The notes under the pieces: model-generated | The model's database searches: none | What the model saw: only the letters and a program-made list of their open reading frames with translations | What the model was told of the DNA's origin: nothing | Part shown: piece after piece, positions 36,905 to 50,423 of the stretch | Numbering within the stretch: position 1 is the first letter of the stretch | Layout: each line of letters opens with the position of its first letter | Assembly (NCBI RefSeq): GCF_051401765.1 | Contig: NW_027480423.1 | Coordinates: 11,470,001-11,534,000, forward strand | Direction of reading: 5' to 3' | From: Calliopsis andreniformis | Taxonomy: Eukaryota; Arthropoda; Insecta; Hymenoptera; Andrenidae | Length of the DNA stretch: 64,000 nt | Program-made: the position numbers and the translations under genes

Positions 36905-38658
36905 AGCTGTTGCATTTATATTGTATTTTATGCTTCTGGCGTTGACTTCTTAGGCCCTAACTATTCGATCTGGCGGAGCAACGCCTTAGAGTGAAGCCTT
37001 GGTTTCCCGGAACGTAGAAGTGTCCATCACTTTCATACTGGATGCAATTATTCGTTTTATACGATGGAAAAACTGTTGTGCTTATATTGTATTTTATGCT
37101 TGTGGCGTTGAATTCTAAGGCACTAACTATTCGATCTGGTGGAGCAACGCCCTAGAGTGAAGCCTAGGGTGCCCGGAACGTAGAAATGACCATCACTTTC
37201 AAACTGGTAGCAACTATCCCTGTTATATGATGGAAAAACTGTTGCTTTTTTATTGCATTTTATGCTTCGGGCGTTGACTTCCAAGGCCCTAACTGTCCAA
37301 TCTGTTGGAGCAACGCCCTAGGGTGAGTCCTAGGCTGCCCGGAAAGTAGAACTGACCATAACTTTCATACTCGTTGCAATTATTCGTTTTATACGATGGA
37401 AAATTTGTTGTATTTATACTGTATTTTATGCTTCTGACGTTGACTTATAAGGCACTAACTATTCGATCTGGTGGAGCAACGCCCTAGAGTGAAACCTAGG
37501 TTACCCGGAACGTAGAAATGACCATTACTTTCACACTCTTTGCAATTATTCATTTTATACGATGGAAAAGCTGTTGTATTCATATTGTACCTTATGCTTC
37601 TGGCGTTGACTTCTAAGGCCCTAACTATTCGATCTGGTGGAGCAACGCCCTAGGGTGAAGCCTAGGTTGCCCGGAACGTAGAAATGACCATCACTTTCAC
37701 ACTGGTTGCAATTATTCCTGTTATACGATGGAAAAACTGTTGTATTTTTTTGCATTTTATGCTTCGGGCGTTGACTTCTAAGGCCCTAACTATTCAGTCT
37801 GCTGGAGCAACGCCCTAGGGTGAAGCCTAGGTTGCCCCGAAAGTAGAAATGACCATTACGTTCACACTCTTTGCAATTATTCATTTTATACGATGGAAAA
37901 GCTGTTGCATTTATATTGTATTTTAAGCTTCTGGCGTTGACTTCTTAGGCCCTAACTATTCGATCTGGTGGGGCAACGCCTTAGAGTGAAGCCTTGGTTT
38001 CCCGGAACGTAGAAATGACCATCACTTTCATACTGGTTGCAACTATTCGTTTTATACGATGGAAAAACTGTTGTGCTTATATTGTATTTTATGCTTGTGG
38101 CGTTGAATTCTAAGGCACTAACTATTCGATCGGGTGGAACAACGCCCTAGGGTGAAGCCTAGGTTGCCCGGAAAGCAGAAATGACCATAACTTTCATACT
38201 GGTTGCAATTATTCGTTTTATACGATGGAAAAACTGTTGCATTTTTATTGCATTTTATTCTTCGGGCGTTGACTTCTAAGGACCTAACTATTCGATCTGG
38301 TGGAGCAACGCCCTAGGGTGAAGCCTAGGTTGCCCGGAAAGTAGAAATGTCCATAACTGGACATTTCTACTTTATAACATGGCAAAACTGTTGTATTTAT
38401 ACTGTATTTTATGCTTCTGACGTTGACTTCTAAGTCACTGTCCATCCAAGACAATGTCCATAACTGGACATTTCTACTTTATAACATGGCAAAACTGTTG
38501 TATTTATAGTGTATTTTATGCTTCTGACATTGACTTCAAAGTCACTAACTATTCGATCTGGTGGAGCAACGCCCTAGAGTGAAGCCTAGGTTGCCCGGAA
38601 GGTAGAAATGACCATTACTTTCACACTCTTTGCAATTATTCATTTTATGCGGTGGAAA
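36905..38658 (+). repeat. 1,754-bp tandem duplication, copy 2
   Basis: Second unit, directly abutting the first. It differs by the substitution TTGCCCCGAAAG near 37832 (TTGCCCGGAAAG in copy 1). Its continuation up to 40116 is reproduced at 47882-50423. Confidence 0.9.
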
Positions 38659-40116
38659 AGCTGTTGCATTTTTATTGTATTTTATGCTTCTGGCGCTGAC
38701 TTCTAAGGCCCTAACAATTCGATCTGTTTGAGCAACGCCCTAGAGTGAAGCCTTGGTTTCCCGGAACATAGAAATGACCATGGCCTTCACGCTGGTGGCT
38801 ATTATTCGTCTTATTCGATGGAAAAACTGTTATATTTATAAGTACCTTATGCTTCTGGCGTCGACTTCTAAGGCCCTAACTATTCGATCTGGTGGAGCAA
38901 CGCCCTAGGGTGAAGCCTAGGTTGCCCGGATAGTAGAAATGACCATAACTTTCATAGTGGTTGCAATTATTCGCTTTATACGATGGAAAAACTGTTGTAT
39001 TTATATTGTATTTTATGCTTCCGGCGTTGACTTCTGAGGCCCTAACTATTCAATCTGTTGGAGCAACGCCCTAGGGTGAATCCTAGGTTGCCCGGTAAGT
39101 AGAAATGACCATAACTTTCATACTGGTGGCAATTATCCGTTTTATACGATGGAAAAACTGTTGTAATTATATTGTATTTTATGCTTCTGGCGTTCACTTC
39201 TTAGGCCTTAACTATTCGATCTGGTGGAACAACGCACTAGGGTGAAGCCTAGGTTTTCCGGAACGTAGAAAAGACCATAACTTTCACACTGGTAGAAATT
39301 ATTCGATTTATACAATGGAAAAACTGTTCTATTTATTTTGAGTTTTATGTTTCGCGCGTTGACTTCTAAGGCCCTAACTATTCGATCTGGTGGAGCATCG
39401 CCCTAGGGTGAAGCCTAGGTTGCCCGGAAAGTAGAAAAGTCCATAACTTTCATACTGGTTGCAATTATTCGTTTTATACGATGGAAAAACTGTTGTATTT
39501 ATATTGTATTTTATGCTTCTGACGTTGACTTCTAAGGAACCAACTATTCGATCTGTTGGAGCAACGCCCTAGAGTGAAGCCTAGGTTGCCCGGAACGTAG
39601 AAATGACCATAACTTTCACACTGGTTGCAATTATTCGTTTTATACGATGGAAAAACTGTTGTATTTATATTGTATTATATGCTTCTGGCGTTCACTTCTT
39701 AGGCCCTAACTATTCGATCCGGTGGAACAACGCCCTAGGGTGAAGCCTAGTATGCCCGGATAGTAGAAATGACCATAACTTTCATAGTGGTTGCAATTAG
39801 TCGTTTTATACGATGGAAAAACTGTTGTACTTCTATTGTATTTTGTGCTTCGCGCGTTGACTTCTAAGGCCCTAACCTTTCCATCTGGTGGAGCAACGCC
39901 CTAGAGTGAAGCGTAGGTGGCTCGGAACGTAGACATAACCATTACTTTCACACTGGTTGCAATTATTGATGTTATAGGATGGAAATCCTGTTGTATTTAT
40001 ATTGTATTTTATGCTCCTGGTGTTGACTTCTTAGGCCCTAACTATTCGTTCTGGTGGAGCAACGGCCTAGAGTGAAGCTTAGGGTGCCCGGAACGTAGAA
40101 ATGACCATAACTTTCA
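37575..40116 (+). repeat. 2.5-kb duplicated segment, copy 1 (partner 47882-50423)
   Basis: Matches 47882-50423 at 10,307 bp. Shared private variants are TTGCCCCGAAAG, GTAGAAAAGTCC (39431/49738) and AGCCTAGTATGCC (39744/50051). It ends at 40116, where the next base changes and sequence from the 28200 block follows. Confidence 0.9.
38341..38601 (+). repeat. 261-bp foldback doublet, copy 3
   Basis: Hairpin arms at 38338-38352 and 38359-38373, loop at 38353-38358. It belongs to the TTCAAAGTCAC sub-lineage. It arose with copy 2 through the 1,754-bp tandem duplication. Confidence 0.93.
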
Positions 40117-42400
40117 AACTGGTTGCAATTATTCCTGTTATACGATGGAAAAACTGTTGTATTTATATTGTATTTTATGCTTCTGGCGTTGACTTCTGAG
40201 GCCCTAACTATTCGATCTGTTGGAGCAACGACCTAGAGTGACGCCTAGGTTGCCCGGAACGTAGAAATGACCATACATTTCACACTGGTTGCTATTGTTC
40301 CTGTTATACGATGGAAAAGCTGTTGTATATATATTGTACCTTATGCTTCTGGCGTTGACTTCTACGGCCCTAACTATTCGATCTGGTGGAGCAACGCCCT
40401 AGAGTGAAACTTAGGTTGCCCGGAACGTAGAAATGACCATTACTTTCACACTCTTTGCAATTATTCATTTTATACGATGGAAAAGCTGTTGCATTTATAT
40501 TGCATTTTATGCTTCTGGCGTTGACTTCTTAGGCCCCAACTATTCGATCTGGTGGAGCAACGCCTTAGAGTGACGCCTAGGTTGCCCGGAACGTAGAAAT
40601 GACCATATCTTTCACACTGGTGGCTATTATTCGTCTTATTCGATGGAAAAACTGTTATATTTATAAGTACCCTATGCTTCTGGCGTTGACTTCTAAGGCT
40701 CGAACCATTCGATCTGGTGGAGCAACGCCCTAGAGTGAAACCTAGGTTGCGCGGAACGTAGAAATGACCATAACTTTCACACTGGTTGCAATTACTCGTT
40801 TTATACGATGGAAAAACTGTTGTATTTATATTGTATTTTATGCTTCTGGCGTTCACTTCTTAGACCCTAACTATTCGATCGGGTGGAACAACGCCCTAGG
40901 GTGAAGCCTAGGTTGCCCGGAAAGCAGAAATGGCCATAACTTTCAAACTGGTTGCAATTATTCCTGTTATACGATGGAAAAACTGTTGTATTTATATTGT
41001 ATTTTATGCTTCTGGCGTTGACTTCTGAGGCCCTAACTATTCGATCTGTTGGAGCAACGCCCTAGAGTGAAGCCTAGGTTGCCCGGAACGTAGAAATGAC
41101 CATATCTTTCACACTGGTGGCTATTATTCGTCTTATTCGATGGAAAAACTGTTATATTTATATTGTATTTTATGCTTCTGGCGTTGACTTCTAAGGCACT
41201 AACTGTTCGATTTGGTGGACCAACGCCCTAGAGTGAAGCTTAGGTTTCGCGGAACATAGAAATGACCATACCTTTCACACTGGTAGAAATTATTCGATTT
41301 ATACAATGGAAAAACTGTACTATTTATTTTGTGTTTTATGTTTCGCGCGTTGACTTCTAAGGCCCTAACTATTCGATCTGGTGGAGCATCGCCCTAGGGT
41401 GAAGCCTAGGTTGCCCGGAAAGTAGAAATGTCCATAACTTTCATACTGGTTGCAATTATTCGTTTTATACGATGGAAAAACTGTTGCATTTATACTGTAT
41501 TTTACGCTTCTGACGTTCACTTCTTAGGCCTTAACTATTCGATCTGGTGGAACAACGCACTAGGGTGAATCCTAGGTTGCCCGGTAAGTAGAAATGACCA
41601 TAACTTTCATACTGGTGGCATTATCCGTTTTATACGATGGAAAAACTGTTGTATTTATATTGTATTTTATGCTTCTGGCGTTCACTTCTTAGGCCTTAAC
41701 TATTCGATCTGGTGGAACAACGCACTAGGGTGAAGCCTAGGTTGCCCGGAACATAGAAAAGACCATACCTTTCACACTGGTAGAAATTATTCGATTTATA
41801 CAATGGAAAAACTGTTCTATTTATTTTGTGCTTTATGTTTCGCGCGTTGACTTCTAAGGCCCTAACTATTCGATCTGGTGGGGCATCGCCCTAGGGTGAA
41901 GCTTAGGGTGCCCGGAACGTAGAAATCACCATAACTTTCACACTGGTTGCAATTATTCGTTTTATACGATGGAAAAACTGTTGTATTTATATTGTATTTT
42001 ATGCTTCTGGCGTTCACTTCTTAGGCCTTAACTATTCGATCTGGTGGAACAACGCACTAGGGTGAAGCCTAGGTTTCCCGGAACGTAGAAATGGCCATAA
42101 CTTTCATACTGGTAGCAATTATTCGATTTATACAATGGAAAAACTGTTCTATTTATTTTCTGTTTTATGCTTCGCGCGTTGACTTCTAAGGCCCTAACTA
42201 TTCGATCTAGTGGAGCAACGCCCTAGGGTGAAGCCTAGGTTGCCTGGAAAGTAGAAATGTCCATAACTTTCATACTGGTTGCAATTATTCGTTTTATACG
42301 ATGGAAGAACTGTTGTATTTATACTGTACTTTATGCTTCTGACGTTGACTTCTAAGGCACTAACTATTCGATCTGGTGGAACTACGCCCTAGAGTGAAAC
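40097..42400 (+). repeat. 2.3-kb block copied from about 28200-30500
   Basis: Matches 28201-30504 at 11,896 bp. The left junction lies between 40097 and 40116, where CTTTCACACTGG of the preceding lineage becomes CTTTCAAACTGG. The right junction lies between about 42389 and 42407, where the offset falls by 498 bp (three monomers) to 11,398. Confidence 0.88.
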
Positions 42401-45400
42401 CTAGGTTACCCGGAACGTAGAAATGACCATTACTTTCACACTCTTTGCAATTATTCATTTTATACGATGGAAAAGCTGTTGTATTCATATTGTACCTTAT
42501 GCTTCTGGCGTTGACTTCTAAGGCCCTAACTATTCGATCTGGTGGAGCTACGCCCTAGGGTGAAGCCTAGGTTGCCCGGAACGTAGAAATGACCATCACT
42601 TTCACACTGGTTGCAATTATTCCTGTTATACGATGGAAAAACTGTTGTATTTTTTTGCATTTTATGCTTCGGGCGTTGACTTCTAAGGCCCTAACTATTC
42701 AGTCTGTTGGAGCAACGCCCTAGGGTGAAGCCTAGGTTGCCCGGAAAGTAGAAATGACCATTACGTTCACACACTTTGCAATTATTCATTTTATACGATG
42801 GAAAAGCTGTTGCATTTATATTGTATTTTAAGCTTCTGGCGTTGACTTCTTAGGCCCTAACTATTCGATCTGGTGGGGCAACGCCTTAGAGTGAAGCCTT
42901 GGTTTCCCGGAACGTAGTAATGACCATCACTTTCATACTGGTTGCGACTATTCGTTTTATACGATGGAAAAACTGTTGTGCTTATATTGTATTTTATGCT
43001 TGTGGCGTTGAATTCTAAGGCACTAACTATTCGATCGGGTGGAACAACGCCCTAGGGTGAAGCCTAGGTTGCCCGGAAAGCAGAAATGACCATAACTTTC
43101 AAACTGGTTGCAATTATTCCTGTTATACGATGGAAAAACTGTTGTATTTATATTGTATTTTATGCTTCTGGCGTTGACTTCTGAGGCCCTAACTATTCGA
43201 TCTGTTGGAGCAACGCCCTAGAGTGAAGCCTAGGTTCCCCGAACGTAGAAATGACCATATCTTTCACACTGGTGGCTATTATTCGTCTTATTCGATGGAA
43301 AAACTGTTATATTTATATTGTATTTTATGCTTCTGGCGTTGACTTCTAAGGCACTAACTGTTCGATTTGGTGGACCAACGCCCTAGAGTGAAGCTTAGGT
43401 TTCGCGGAACATAGAAATGACCATACCTTTCACACTGGTAGAAATTATTCGATTTATACAATGGAAAAACTGTACTATTTATTTTGTGTTTTATGTTTCG
43501 CGCGTTGACTTCTAAGGCCATAACTATTCGATCTGGTGGAGCATCGCCCTAGGGTGAAGCCTAGGTCGCCCGGAAAGTAGAAATGTCCATAACTTTCATA
43601 CTGGTTGCAATTATTCGTTTTATACGATGGAAAAACTGTTGCATTTATACTGTATTTTACGCTTCTGACGTTCACTTCTTAGGCCTTAACTATTCGATCT
43701 GGTGGAACAACGCACTAGGGTGAATCCTAGGTTGCCCGGTAAGTAGAAATGACCATAACTTTCATACTGGTGGCATTATCCGTTTTATACGATGGAAAAA
43801 CTGTTGTATTTATATTGTATTTTATGCTTCTGGCGTTCACTTCTTAGGCCTTAACTATTCGATCTGGTGGAACAACGCACTAGGGTGAAGCCTAGGTTGC
43901 CCGGAACATAGAAAAGACCATACCTTTCACACTGGTAGAAATTATTCGATTTATACAATGGAAAAACTGTTCTATTTATTTTGTGTTTTATGTTTCGCGC
44001 GTTGACTTCTAAGGCCCTAACTATTCGAACTGGTGGGGCATCGCCCTAGGGTGAAGCCTAGGTTGCCCGGAAATTAGAAATGTTCATAACTTTCATACTG
44101 GTTATAATTATTCGTTTTATACGATGGAAAAACTGTTGTATTTTTATTGCATTTTATTCTTCGGGCGTTGACTTCTAAGGACCTAACTATTCGATCTGGT
44201 GGAGCAACGCCCTAGGGTGAAGCCTAGGTTGCCCGGAAAGTAGAAATGTCCATAACTGGACATTTCTACTTTATAACATGGCAAAACTGTTGTATTTATA
44301 CTGTATTTTATGCTTCTGACGTTGACTTCTAAGTCACTGTCCATCCAAGACAATGTCCATAACTGGACATTTCTACTTTATAACATGGCAAAACTGTTGT
44401 ATTTATAGTGTATTTTATGCTTCTGACATTGACTTCTAAGTCACTAACTATTCGATCTGGTGGAGCAACGCCCTAGAGTGAAGCCTAGATTGCCCGGAAG
44501 GTAGAAATGACCATTACTTTCACACTCTTTGCAATTATTCATTTTATGCGGTGGAAAAGTTGTTGCATTTTTATTGTATTTTATGCTTCTGTCGCTGACT
44601 TCTAAGGCCCTAACAATTCGATCTGTTTGAGCAACGCCCTAGAGTGAAGCCTTGGTTTCCTGGAGCATAGAAATGACCATGGCCTTCACGCTGGTGGCTA
44701 TTATTCGTCTTATTCGATGGAAAAACTGTTATATTTATAAGTACCTTATGCTTCTGGCGTCGACTTCTAAGGCCCTAACTATTCGATCTGGTGGAGCAAC
44801 GCCCTAGGGTGAAGCCTAGGTTGCCCGGATAGTAGAAATGACCATAACTTTCATAGTGGTTGCAATTATTCGCTTTATACGATGGAAAAACTGTTGTATT
44901 TATATTGTATTTTATGCTTCCGGCGTTGACTTCTGAGGCCCTAACTATTCAATCTGTTGGAGCAACGCCCTAGGGTGAATCCTAGGTTGCCCGGTAAGTA
45001 GAAATGACCATAACTTTCATACTGGTGGCAATTATCCGTTTTATACGATGGAAAAACTGTTGTAATTATATTGTATTTTATGCTTCTGGCGTTCACTTCT
45101 TAGGCCTTAACTATTCGATCTGGTGGAACAACGCACTAGGGTGAAGCCTAGGTTTTCCGGAACGTAGAAAAGACCATAACTTTCACACTGGTAGAAATTA
45201 TTCGATTTATACAATGGAAAAACTGTTCTATTTATTTTGAGTTTTATGTTTCGCGCGTTGACTTCTAAGGCCCTAACTATTCGATCTGGTGGAGCATCGC
45301 CCTAGGGTGAAGCCTAGGTTGCCCGGAAAGTAGAAATGACCATAACTTTCATACTGGTTGCAATTATTCGTTTTATACGATGGAAAAACTGTTGTATTTA

Positions 45401-47880
45401 TATTGTATTTTATGCTTCTGACGTTGACTTCTAAGGAACCAACTATTCGATCTGTTGGAGCAACGCCCTAGAGTGAAGCCTAGGTTGCCCGGAACGTAGA
45501 AATGACCATAACTTTCACACTGGTTGCAATTATTCGTTTTATACGATGGAAAAACTGTTGTATTTATATTGTATTATATGCTTCTGGCGTTCACTTCTTA
45601 GGCCCTAACTATTCGATCCGGTGGAACAACGCCCTAGGGTGAAGCCTAGTTTGCCCGGATAGTAGAAATGACCATAACTTTCATAGTGGTTGCAATTAGT
45701 CGTTTTATACGATGGAAAAACTGTTGTATTTCTATTGTATTTTATGCTTCGCGCGTTGACTTCTAAGGCCCTAACCTTTCCATCTGGTGGAGCAACGCCC
45801 TAGAGTGAAGCGTAGGTGGCTCGGAACGTAGACATAACCATTACTTTCACACTGGTTGCAATTATTGATGTTATAGGATGGAAATCCTGTTGTATTTATA
45901 TTGTATTTTATGCTCCTGGTGTTGACTTCTTAGGCCCTAACTATTCGTTCTGGTGGAGCAACGGCCTAGAGTGAAGCTTAGGGTGCCCGGAACGTAGAAA
46001 TGACCATAACTTTCACACTGGTTGCAATTATTCGTTTTATACGATGGAAAAACTGTTGTATTTATATTGTATTTTATGCTTCTGGCGTTCACTTCTTAGG
46101 CCTTAACTATTCGATCTGGTGGAACAACGCACTAGGGTGAAGCCTAGGTATCCCGGAACGTAGAAATGGCCATAACTTTCATACTGGTAGCAATTATTCG
46201 ATTTATACAATGGAAAAACTGTTCTATTTATTTTCTGTTTTATGCTTCGCGCGTTGACTTCTAAGGCCCTAACTATTCGATCTAGTGGAGCAACGCCCTG
46301 GGGTGAAGCCTAGGTTGCCTGGAAAGTAGAAATGTCCATAACTTTCATACTGGTTGCAATTATTCGTTTTATACGATGGAAGAACTGTTGTATTTATACT
46401 GTACTTTATGCTTCTGACGTTGACTTCTAAGGCACTAACTATTCGATCTGGTGGAACTACGCCCTAGAGTGAAACCTAGGTTGCCCGGAACGTAGAAATG
46501 ACCATTACTTTCACACTCTTTGCAATTAATCATTTCATACGATGGAAAACCTGTTGCATTTATATTGTATTTTATGCTTCTGGCGTTGACTTCTTAGGCC
46601 CTAACTATTCGATCTGGTGGAGCAACGCCTTAGAGTGAAGCCTTGGTTTCCCGGAACGTAGAAGTGTCCATCACTTTCATACTGGATGCAATTATTCGTT
46701 TTATACGATGGAAAAACTGTTGTGCTTATATTGTATTTTATGCTTGTGGCGTTGAATTCTAAGGCACTAACTATTCGATCTGGTGGAGCAACGCCCTAGA
46801 GTGAAGCCTAGGGTGCCCGGAACGTAGAAATGACCATCACTTTCAAACTGGTAGCAACTATCCCTGTTATATGATGGAAAAACTGTTGCTTTTTTATTGC
46901 ATTTTATGCTTCGGGCGTTGACTTCCAAGGCCCTAACTGTCCAATCTGTTGGAGCAACGCCCTAGGGTGAGTCCTAGGCTGCCCGGAAAGTAGAACTGAC
47001 CATAACTTTCATACTCGTTGCAATTATTCGTTTTATACGATGGAAAATTTGTTGTATTTATACTGTATTTTATGCTTCTGACGTTGACTTATAAGGCACT
47101 AACTATTCGATCTGGTGGAGCAACGCCCTAGAGTGAAACCTAGGTTACCCGGAACGTAGAAATGACCATTACTTTCACACTCTTTGCAATTATTCATTTT
47201 ATACGATGGAAAAGCTGTTGTATTCATATTGTACCTTATGCTTCTGGCGTTGACTTCTAAGGCCCTAACTATTCGATCTGGTGGAGCAACGCCCTAGGGT
47301 GAAGCCTAGGTTGCCCGGAACGTAGAAATGACCATCACTTTCACACTGGTTGCAATTATTCCTGTTATACGATGGAAAAACTGTTGTATTTTTTTGCATT
47401 TTATGCTTCGGGCGTTGACTTCTAAGGCCCTAACTATTCAGTCTGCTGGAGCAACGCCCTAGGGTGAAGCCTAGGTTGCCCGGAAAGTAGAAATGACCAT
47501 TACGTTCACACTCTTTGCAATTATTCATTTTATACGATGGAAAAGCTGTTGCATTTATATTGTATTTTAAGCTTCTGGCGTTGACTTCTTAGGCCCTAAC
47601 TATTCGATCTGGTGGGGCAACGCCTTAGAGTGAAGCCTTGGTTTCCCGGAACGTAGAAATGACCATCACTTTCATACTGGTTGCAACTATTCGTTTTATA
47701 CGATGGAAAAACTGTTGTGCTTATATTGTATTTTATGCTTGTGGCGTTGAATTCTAAGGCACTAACTATTCGATCGGGTGGAACAACGCCCTAGGGTGAA
47801 GCCTAGGTTGCCCGGAAAGCAGAAATGACCATAACTTTCATACTGGTTGCAATTATTCGTTTTATACGATGGAAAAACTG
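42388..47880 (+). repeat. 5.5-kb duplicated segment, copy 2 (partner 30990-36482)
   Basis: Second copy at the 11,398-bp offset, containing the foldback doublet at 44240. It ends in a chimeric monomer at about 47864-47882, where sequence like 36482 passes into sequence like 37575. This removes the doublet and roughly the first 1.1 kb that would otherwise follow. Confidence 0.92.
44240..44500 (+). repeat. 261-bp foldback doublet, copy 4
   Basis: Hairpin arms at 44237-44251 and 44258-44272, loop at 44252-44257. It shares TTCTAAGTCAC and CCTAGATTGCC with copy 1, 11,398 bp upstream, so these two form the first sub-lineage. Confidence 0.93.
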
Positions 47881-47881
47881 T

Positions 47882-50423
47882 TGTATTCATATTGTACCTT
47901 ATGCTTCTGGCGTTGACTTCTAAGGACCTAACTATTCGATCTGGTGGAGCAACGCCCTAGGGTGAAGCCTAGGTTGCCCGGAACGTAGAAATGACCATCA
48001 CTTTCACACTGGTTGCAATTATTCCTGTTATACGATGGAAAAACTGTTGTATTTTTTTGCATTTTATGCTTCGGGCGTTGACTTCTAAGGCCCTAACTAT
48101 TCAGTCTGCTGGAGCAACGCCCTAGGGTGAAGCCTAGGTTGCCCCGAAAGTAGAAATGACCATTACGTTCACACTCTTTGCAATTATTCATTTTATACGA
48201 TGGAAAAGCTGTTGCATTTATATTGTATTTTAAGCTTCTGGCGTTGACTTCTTAGGCCCTAACTATTCGATCTGGTGGGGCAACGCCTTAGAGTGAAGCC
48301 TTGGTTTCCCGGAACGTAGAAATGACCATCACTTTCATACTGGTTGCAACTATTCGTTTTATACGATGGAAAAACTGTTGTGCTTATATTGTATTTTATG
48401 CTTGTGGCGTTGAATTCTAAGGCACTAACTATTCGATCGGGTGGAACAACGCCCTAGGGTGAAGCCTAGGTTGCCCGGAAAGCAGAAATGACCATAACTT
48501 TCATACTGGTTGCAATTATTCGTTTTATACGATGGAAAAACTGTTGCATTTTTATTGCATTTTATTCTTCGGGCGTTGACTTCTAAGGACCTAACTATTC
48601 GATCTGGTGGAGCAACGCCCTAGGGTGAAGCCTAGGTTGCCCGGAAAGTAGAAATGTCCATAACTGGACATTTCTACTTTATAACATGGCAAAACTGTTG
48701 TATTTATACTGTATTTTATGCTTCTGACGTTGACTTCTAAGTCACTGTCCATCCAAGACAATGTCCATAACTGGACATTTCTACTTTATAACATGGCAAA
48801 ACTGTTGTATTTATAGTGTATTTTATGCTTCTGACATTGACTTCAAAGTCACTAACTATTCGATCTGGTGGAGCAACGCCCTAGAGTGAAGCCTAGGTTG
48901 CCCGGAAGGTAGAAATGACCATTACTTTCACACTCTTTGCAATTATTCATTTCATGCGGTGGAAAAGCTGTTGCATTTTTATTGCATTTTATGCTTCTGG
49001 CGCTGACTTCTAAGGCCCTAACAATTCGATCTGTTTGAGCAACGCCCTAGAGTGAAGCCTTGGTTTCCCGGAACATAGAAATGACCATGGCCTTCACGCT
49101 GGTGGCTATTATTCGTCTTATTCGATGGAAAAACTGTTATATTTATAAGTACCTTATGCTTCTGGCGTCGACTTCTAAGGCCCTAACTATTCGATCTGGT
49201 GGAGCAACGCCCTAGGGTGAAGCCTAGGTTGCCCGGATAGTAGAAATGACCATAACTTTCATAGTGGTTGCAATTATTCGCTTTATACGATGGAAAAACT
49301 GTTGTATTTATATTGTATTTTATGCTTCCGGCGTTGACTTCTGAGGCCCTAACTATTCAATCTGTTGGAGCAACGCCCTAGGGTGAATCCTAGGTTGCCC
49401 GGTAAGTAGAAATGACCATAACTTTCATACTGGTGGCAATTATCCGTTTTATACGATGGAAAAACTGTTGTAATTATATTGTATTTTATGCTTCTGGCGT
49501 TCACTTCTTAGGCCTTAACTATTCGATCTGGTGGAACAACGCACTAGGGTGAAGCCTAGGTTTTCCGGAACGTAGAAAAGACCATAACTTTCACACTGGT
49601 AGAAATTATTCGATTTATACAATGGAAAAACTGTTCTATTTATTTTGAGTTTTATGTTTCGCGCGTTGACTTCTAAGGCCCTAACTATTCGATCTGGTGG
49701 AGCATCGCCCTAGGGTGAAGCCTAGGTTGCCCGGAAAGTAGAAAAGTCCATAACTTTCATACTGGTTGCAATTATTCGTTTTATACGATGGAAAAACTGT
49801 TGTATTTATATTGTATTTTATGCTTCTGACGTTGACTTCTAAGGAACCAACTATTCGATCTGTTGGAGCAACGCCCTAGAGTGAAGCCTAGGTTGCCCGG
49901 AACGTAGAAATGACCATAACTTTCACACTGGTTGCAATTATTCGTTTTATACGATGGAAAAACTGTTGTATTTATATTGTATTATATGCTTCTGGCGTTC
50001 ACTTCTTAGGCCCTAACTATTCGATCCGGTGGAACAACGCCCTAGGGTGAAGCCTAGTATGCCCGGATAGTAGAAATGACCATAACTTTCATAGTGGTTG
50101 CAATTAGTCGTTTTATACGATGGAAAAACTGTTGTACTTCTATTGTATTTTGTGCTTCGCGCGTTGACTTCTAAGGCCCTAACCTTTCCATCTGGTGGAG
50201 CAACGCCCTAGAGTGAAGCGTAGGTGGCTCGGAACGTAGACATAACCATTACTTTCACACTGGTTGCAATTATTGATGTTATAGGATGGAAATCCTGTTG
50301 TATTTATATTGTATTTTATGCTCCTGGTGTTGACTTCTTAGGCCCTAACTATTCGTTCTGGTGGAGCAACGGCCTAGAGTGAAGCTTAGGGTGCCCGGAA
50401 CGTAGAAATGACCATAACTTTCA
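47882..50423 (+). repeat. 2.5-kb duplicated segment, copy 2 (partner 37575-40116)
   Basis: Second copy at 10,307 bp, with the doublet at 48648. Small differences include TTTCATGCGGTGG near 48950, where the partner has TTTTATGCGGTGG. Unlike the partner, it continues into the normal CTTTCACACTGG monomer at 50424. Confidence 0.9.
48648..48908 (+). repeat. 261-bp foldback doublet, copy 5
   Basis: Hairpin arms at 48645-48659 and 48666-48680, loop at 48660-48665. It is of the TTCAAAGTCAC sub-lineage and is the direct partner of copy 3, 10,307 bp upstream. Confidence 0.93.
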
